From: Planctobacterium sp965279005
GTDB taxonomy: Bacteria > Pseudomonadota > Gammaproteobacteria > Enterobacterales > Alteromonadaceae
DNA length: 64,000 bases
NCBI GenBank assembly: GCA_965279005.1
Contig: CBDIHK010000029.1
Span: forward strand, 434,001-498,000
Direction: 5' to 3'
Shown here: positions 60,126 through 64,000 of the stretch, piece after piece
How positions within the stretch are numbered: position 1 is the first letter of the stretch
Layout of the letters: every line of letters starts with the position of its first letter
The notes under the pieces: generated by a model
What the model saw: the letters and a program-made list of their open reading frames with translations, nothing else
What the model was told of the DNA's origin: nothing
The model's database searches: none
Translations under genes and position numbers: made by a program

Positions 60126-61664
60126 ATGACGAACACAAAAGCAATATTAGCGCTCCTGGTTTTGCTGATTTTTCCCCAAACCGCAAAAAGTGATCCCGCC
60201 AAAATATTATTGCCCTTTAGCCATAGCCAAGATGTGGTTGTTTGTGAATTTGACCAGCCGCAATTACAAATTCCCGAGTTTGGGCATACTGGTTGCCAAA
60301 ACAAAACCTTGGCCGAAATCGATCCACAGGGCACTAACCTTTGGGTTCAGATCCGATTTGACCGGCCAAACAATTGGGACAAGCTTGCGCCACCCTACGG
60401 CTTTTATTTGTTTGGCAAGGTGGCGAGCGAGCTATATTTAAACGGCGAATACTTAGGTTCCAATGGCCAACCCGCCCATGACACTACTGAGCAACCGGGC
60501 GATATGGATGCGGCATTTTTCATTCCTAATGAATTGATGCAAGATTCTGGAAATACCCTTGTTGCCCATATCTCCAGCCAGCACAACCTAATCCATTTGG
60601 GATACCCAATTCACTTTTGGGGCTTTGGCCAATACGGAGATCCTAAACGCTATGTTCAGTATTACAGTGGGCTTGGGCTAGCATTGGGCGGCGCCTTTAG
60701 TGTTGGTGCCCTGTACTTTTTGTTCCTGAGCCTAGGTAAAAATGCCGCTGCCAGCTATCGCATATTCAGTGCCTTGTGTTTGTTGGCTGCCCTGCACATC
60801 ATTATCGAAATATCCCGGGGCATTGTTAGCTACCCCTACCCTTTCCAGGATCTGAGATTGTTATTGGTCACAGGGTTTTCATTTATCTTCGGCACATTAA
60901 TCTTAAGCTATAGCTCGATTAAAGTGGCTCGGCGACATGCTAGCCATTGGATCTACGCAGGAGTGATAATCACTTTATTGGCTATGATTTTTGCGCCGGG
61001 TTTCGATGCCAAAACCACCGCCGGGATCTTTTTCCCTTTGTTAGTGAGCTTGGTGCAGTTGTTTTATTGCTGGTTCAGGAGCAGGGATAAAAAAACACTG
61101 CGTTGGTTTTTGGTTCAATTGACAGTGGCGCTAACGATCGTAATAAGCAATGCCGGTTTCCATGAAATCACCTATTTCATCATTATCGCAGTGCTACTGG
61201 TATATCTGTTTATGCTACAAGCCAAAGACTACCAGATGCAGCAAGATCATTTGCAGCTTGAGCGCACGCGGCTGGCAAAGTTGGGATACAAACTGGCACA
61301 AAACTCCCAAAGCCAAGCCCCCAGTGTGTTGGAAATCAACGTAGCGGGCAAAACTGAATTTATCACCACTACCGATATCGCCTACTGTAAGGCTGCAGGT
61401 GACTATGTAGAACTGCACCTGAATAACCTGCAAGAAAAACTCTATTCAGGTTCGTTGAAACAATTAGAGGAAATGTTACCGCCGACCTTCTTGCGGGTGC
61501 ACCGCTCCTACATAGTCAATTTAAGCGAAGTGGTATCCTTAAGCGCAAATCGGCAAGAGAACCAAGCCACCAGCGTGTTGTGTTTAACAGGGCAACAACA
61601 GGTGCCGGTGAGCCGCCGGTTATTGCCATCTGTTAAAGATTCCTTGAAACAGGCCAAAACCTAA
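60126..61664 (+). CDS. Membrane LytTR transcriptional regulator with sensor domain
   Basis: About 512 residues from ATG 60126, with AAGGA upstream; the frame extends 26 codons to a TTG at 60048 and an ATG at 60093. A signal-like segment is followed by an about 150-residue extracytoplasmic beta domain with two Cys, seven membrane helices (residues about 190-390) and a C-terminal LytTR DNA-binding domain (IAYCKAAGDYVELHLNNLQE, FLRVHRSYIVNLSEV, VPVSRRLLPSVKDSL). The layout is like 7TM-DISM receptors joined directly to a DNA-binding output. It is divergent from the peptidase gene at 58520, which it may control. Confidence 0.87.
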   Translation: MTNTKAILALLVLLIFPQTAKSDPAKILLPFSHSQDVVVCEFDQPQLQIPEFGHTGCQNKTLAEIDPQGTNLWVQIRFDRPNNWDKLAPPYGFYLFGKVASELYLNGEYLGSNGQPAHDTTEQPGDMDAAFFIPNELMQDSGNTLVAHISSQHNLIHLGYPIHFWGFGQYGDPKRYVQYYSGLGLALGGAFSVGALYFLFLSLGKNAAASYRIFSALCLLAALHIIIEISRGIVSYPYPFQDLRLLLVTGFSFIFGTLILSYSSIKVARRHASHWIYAGVIITLLAMIFAPGFDAKTTAGIFFPLLVSLVQLFYCWFRSRDKKTLRWFLVQLTVALTIVISNAGFHEITYFIIIAVLLVYLFMLQAKDYQMQQDHLQLERTRLAKLGYKLAQNSQSQAPSVLEINVAGKTEFITTTDIAYCKAAGDYVELHLNNLQEKLYSGSLKQLEEMLPPTFLRVHRSYIVNLSEVVSLSANRQENQATSVLCLTGQQQVPVSRRLLPSVKDSLKQAKT

Positions 61665-61682
61665 ATTCGCAGTTATTGCAAT

Positions 61683-62723
61683 TTACAAAGCTGCAATCTG
61701 TTTCTTAGCCACCGCCATGGCATCCTTCGCTGCGACAGTAATATCCGGCTGGATAGGATTACCTTCCAACCTACCGCTAGTCACTGAGTAGTAGTCAGCA
61801 ATCGGCAAAAACAAATGAAAACCGCCTGGCAAATCAAAAGGTTTTTGCGAAAGCATTTTTCCCGCTGTGGCTTCCCCGATAACCTTAACCCTTCCAGCCG
61901 TCCTGAGTGCGTCTAACGCAAGTTCTGATGCACTGGCAGTTTTATTGCTAGTAAGCACATACACCGGCATATCTAGTTGTGGTCGGCTCGGCGCAAAACG
62001 CACCTTTATCAAAGCATCATTAAGCAAATCATGCCAAAAAGCCAAAATGGACCAGCCATCCCAAGGCTTAGTGTCAGCCAATTGCTTGGTTGTGGGCTGC
62101 TTGTTTTGGGTGCTCGTCCATTTTTGTGAGACAAAATAGCCAGCTTCCACAGGTTGGCTAATCAAATGTGATACCAGTGGCCGGGTAGCAAAGGCACCGC
62201 CCTCATTCTGCCTAAGGTCGATAATAAGGGCCTTGGCTCCTCTTTGGGCTATTTGTTGGTAGGCCCTTTGTATTGCTTCAATAGTATCCACACCCATCAT
62301 TGTATTCACCGTAAGGACAGCAGTATCCTTGTCCCACTCCAACTGTACCGCCTGTTCGCCAACCCGCATTGTATCCAGGTGCTGCGCCAATTGCTCAGCC
62401 GTCCCCCTAGCAGGGGTCAACATTACATGGGAAAAAGGCCCCTGCTGCCAAATGTTGTTGAAACCCGCAATGAAAGCTTCTTTTGAAGTGGCATTTTGAG
62501 CGAGCTCTCGCATTTGTTGCAAGGTGTGCTGATACTCGCGTGAATTGAGCTGTTGTGGGTCGTAATGATGCATCATCATGGTTTGATGAACATCGTTCAC
62601 TAACTGAAAATAATCTACTTCTTGCTCAGCCTTTATTGGCGCTGTTGCAAATAACAACAATAAACCAATTCCTAAACAGCCTTGAAAACGCCTTCTTAGC
62701 TGAAACCACCATAAACCCGACAT
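61683..62723 (-). CDS. S41 family peptidase
   Basis: 346 residues with a signal peptide (CLGIGLLLLFATAPIKA). The N-terminal helical domain is followed by a small PDZ-like region, then the S41 core: ALIIDLRQNEGG, VYVLTSNKTASASELALDAL with the nucleophile Ser in T-A-S-A-S-E, and VIGEATAGKMLS with the catalytic Lys. GFHLFLPIADYYSVTSG completes the core, and the C-terminus has the GNPIQPDITV tail typical of this family. Periplasmic protease, small for the family. Convergent with the LytTR gene, and 118 bases from the AraC-type gene start-side region upstream. Confidence 0.9.
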   Translation of the reverse strand: MSGLWWFQLRRRFQGCLGIGLLLLFATAPIKAEQEVDYFQLVNDVHQTMMMHHYDPQQLNSREYQHTLQQMRELAQNATSKEAFIAGFNNIWQQGPFSHVMLTPARGTAEQLAQHLDTMRVGEQAVQLEWDKDTAVLTVNTMMGVDTIEAIQRAYQQIAQRGAKALIIDLRQNEGGAFATRPLVSHLISQPVEAGYFVSQKWTSTQNKQPTTKQLADTKPWDGWSILAFWHDLLNDALIKVRFAPSRPQLDMPVYVLTSNKTASASELALDALRTAGRVKVIGEATAGKMLSQKPFDLPGGFHLFLPIADYYSVTSGRLEGNPIQPDITVAAKDAMAVAKKQIAAL

Positions 62724-62841
62724 AGATAATTTTTCCTCATTACTAAAACATCCCAGACCAAGCGCATCGCCTGGTTACCTGGCTAGAGTTTGCAGAGAAA
62801 TGAAGTTGCGTTCGACCTAGATCGCAATATAGAACTGAATA

Positions 62842-63915
62842 TTAATTGGCAGTAATAAACTTCTGCTTGTATTCAATTGGCGTGCAACCTGTTTCAGCCT
62901 TGAATGCCCGGTTAAAATTAGATTTGGTGACAAAGCCAGATTCGTACATCACATCCATAATGCTTAGCTGTTGTCCTTGTTCCGAACCAAGCAATTGGCA
63001 GGCATGGGCGATGCGGTGGCTATTCACATATTCGGAAAAGTTTTTTTGTGCCACACCATTGATGGCCAGAGAAATGTTTTTGGGAATGATTGAAAGTTGC
63101 CTGCCAAGGCTTTTAACCGTTAGCCCGGAATTCAGGAAGGCTTGTGACTTAACCATATGACTATCGATACTGGCCATGATAGTTTGCAATTCCTCACTAG
63201 GTAAGCCTTGTTCCGGATTGCTGGATTCTGCGACTTGCTGATCTTCATCGCTGACCCCAGCAAACACCGAGGGTTGTTGCATACCCTGGAATACCATAAA
63301 ACTCACCAACAACCAAAGACCAAAAAATAGGATGATTTCAGCCACCATGCCGGCCACCAGATAGCCATTGGTGTGCAAGGCGACACTACCAATGTTCAAA
63401 ATCAGCAGCACAAATTGCAGCACGAGCAAAGTCGATAACCAGCGCAACGCCACCTGTTCGTAGTCCGATCGGGTTTGGCTCAAAATGTACCGGTAACGCT
63501 TAATATGCTGCCAAGACAGCAGAGTATAGCTGATTAGGCTAGCAAAGATACCAATCGCAAAAACCAAGGTAGGTAAGCTGGTACCATGTACTAATAACTG
63601 GGCACTTAACGCTGGCAATACATGTAGCAGATGCCGGCTATTAAGCCGGAAGTTTTGTTGGGTCAAACTTATGGTATATAAATAAAGAATCGGCCCGTAA
63701 CAAAATCCCAAGCTAGTTCCAATACTGGGGACAAGTTGAACCTGAAGTTCCTGGTTCACAATATTGCTGCCCATATGCAATGCTAAAACCGCCATTAACA
63801 ACGCCAGCAGCTTATTAGGCAAAAACAACAAGCGCTGCCCGGTAACAAGGTAAGCAAAAAACAAAATACACTGGACGACTATAAATAGCTGGATGTAAGG
63901 GGCTGGATTTTCCAT
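62842..63915 (-). CDS. Membrane-embedded AraC-type transcriptional regulator
   Basis: 357 residues, ATG 63913-63915. Seven hydrophobic helices fill residues 8-220, followed by a linker and an AraC/XylS DNA-binding domain (LTVKSLGRQLSIIPKNISLA, then IMDVMYESGFVTKSNFNRAF, ending CTPIEYKQKF). Same architecture as the regulator at 11561-12745, in an otherwise unrelated sequence. Located upstream of and in the same direction as the S41 peptidase, so the peptidase may be its target or lie in the same signalling unit. Confidence 0.88.
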   Translation of the reverse strand: MENPAPYIQLFIVVQCILFFAYLVTGQRLLFLPNKLLALLMAVLALHMGSNIVNQELQVQLVPSIGTSLGFCYGPILYLYTISLTQQNFRLNSRHLLHVLPALSAQLLVHGTSLPTLVFAIGIFASLISYTLLSWQHIKRYRYILSQTRSDYEQVALRWLSTLLVLQFVLLILNIGSVALHTNGYLVAGMVAEIILFFGLWLLVSFMVFQGMQQPSVFAGVSDEDQQVAESSNPEQGLPSEELQTIMASIDSHMVKSQAFLNSGLTVKSLGRQLSIIPKNISLAINGVAQKNFSEYVNSHRIAHACQLLGSEQGQQLSIMDVMYESGFVTKSNFNRAFKAETGCTPIEYKQKFITAN

Positions 63916-64000
63916 TTTTGTTTATCGAACTTGCCTCTATTCACTCACGGCACAAGTGATTGATTACCTCAGTTTAGAAGAAATTAGAAGATTTAAGGTT

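Overview
The window looks like chromosomal DNA of a Gram-negative gammaproteobacterium, most likely an aquatic Alteromonadales- or Cellvibrionales-type heterotroph. This is inferred from the gene types: an SO_0444-type Cu/Zn exporter, a YdgA/DUF945 protein, a propeller-type histidine kinase, an ABC permease fused to an M1 aminopeptidase, membrane-bound AraC regulators and many lipoproteins and periplasmic serine hydrolases. No rRNA, tRNA, CRISPR array or replication origin was recognised. I cannot name the species.

Layout. 1-5.6 kb: the start of an S41-like protease, a secreted protein, and a tight three-gene operon (toxin-like metallopeptidase plus phage-P5-like domain, large lipoprotein, membrane protein with a peptidoglycan-binding-like tail). 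6-13.7 kb: an alpha/beta hydrolase and MAPEG pair divergent from a TetR regulator with paired operators, a PLP lyase, a beta-lactamase-fold hydrolase and two AraC-type regulators. 13.9-23.4 kb: secreted and periplasmic proteins, two more serine hydrolases (one with its catalytic motifs lost), a structured intergenic element and a DUF945 protein. 23.5-33.3 kb: a large sensor kinase, an ABC/M1-peptidase export operon, and a divergent LytS/LytTR two-component pair with a LytTR-type direct repeat between them. 33.4-37.5 kb: a His-rich metal-binding protein beside a ZIP-like/permease fusion, then an ATP-grasp ligase and a GNAT acetyltransferase. 37.5-44.9 kb: a five-gene operon (adaptor, ATPase, permease, sigma54-type response regulator, sensor kinase) preceded by a good sigma54 promoter and a 19-bp inverted repeat.

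47-58.4 kb is an accessory island made of insertion sequences and fragments (IS66, IS4, IS3, IS30 and IS1634 types), repeated junction sequences, long hairpins and a pseudogene. Inside it is a visibly AT-richer class II lanthipeptide locus: a 58-residue precursor gene (54111-54287) with its own promoter, and a LanM-type synthetase (51528-54107) that follows the precursor stop codon in the same frame and has no ATG or GTG start. No LanT transporter/protease is present in the window. This is the most novel content.

58.5-64 kb returns to core-like DNA: a TAP/prolyl-peptidase-like hydrolase, a membrane LytTR regulator, an S41 protease and a membrane AraC regulator. The recurring theme outside the island is envelope stress or peptide handling: periplasmic hydrolases, exporters, and membrane-embedded sensors next to their targets.
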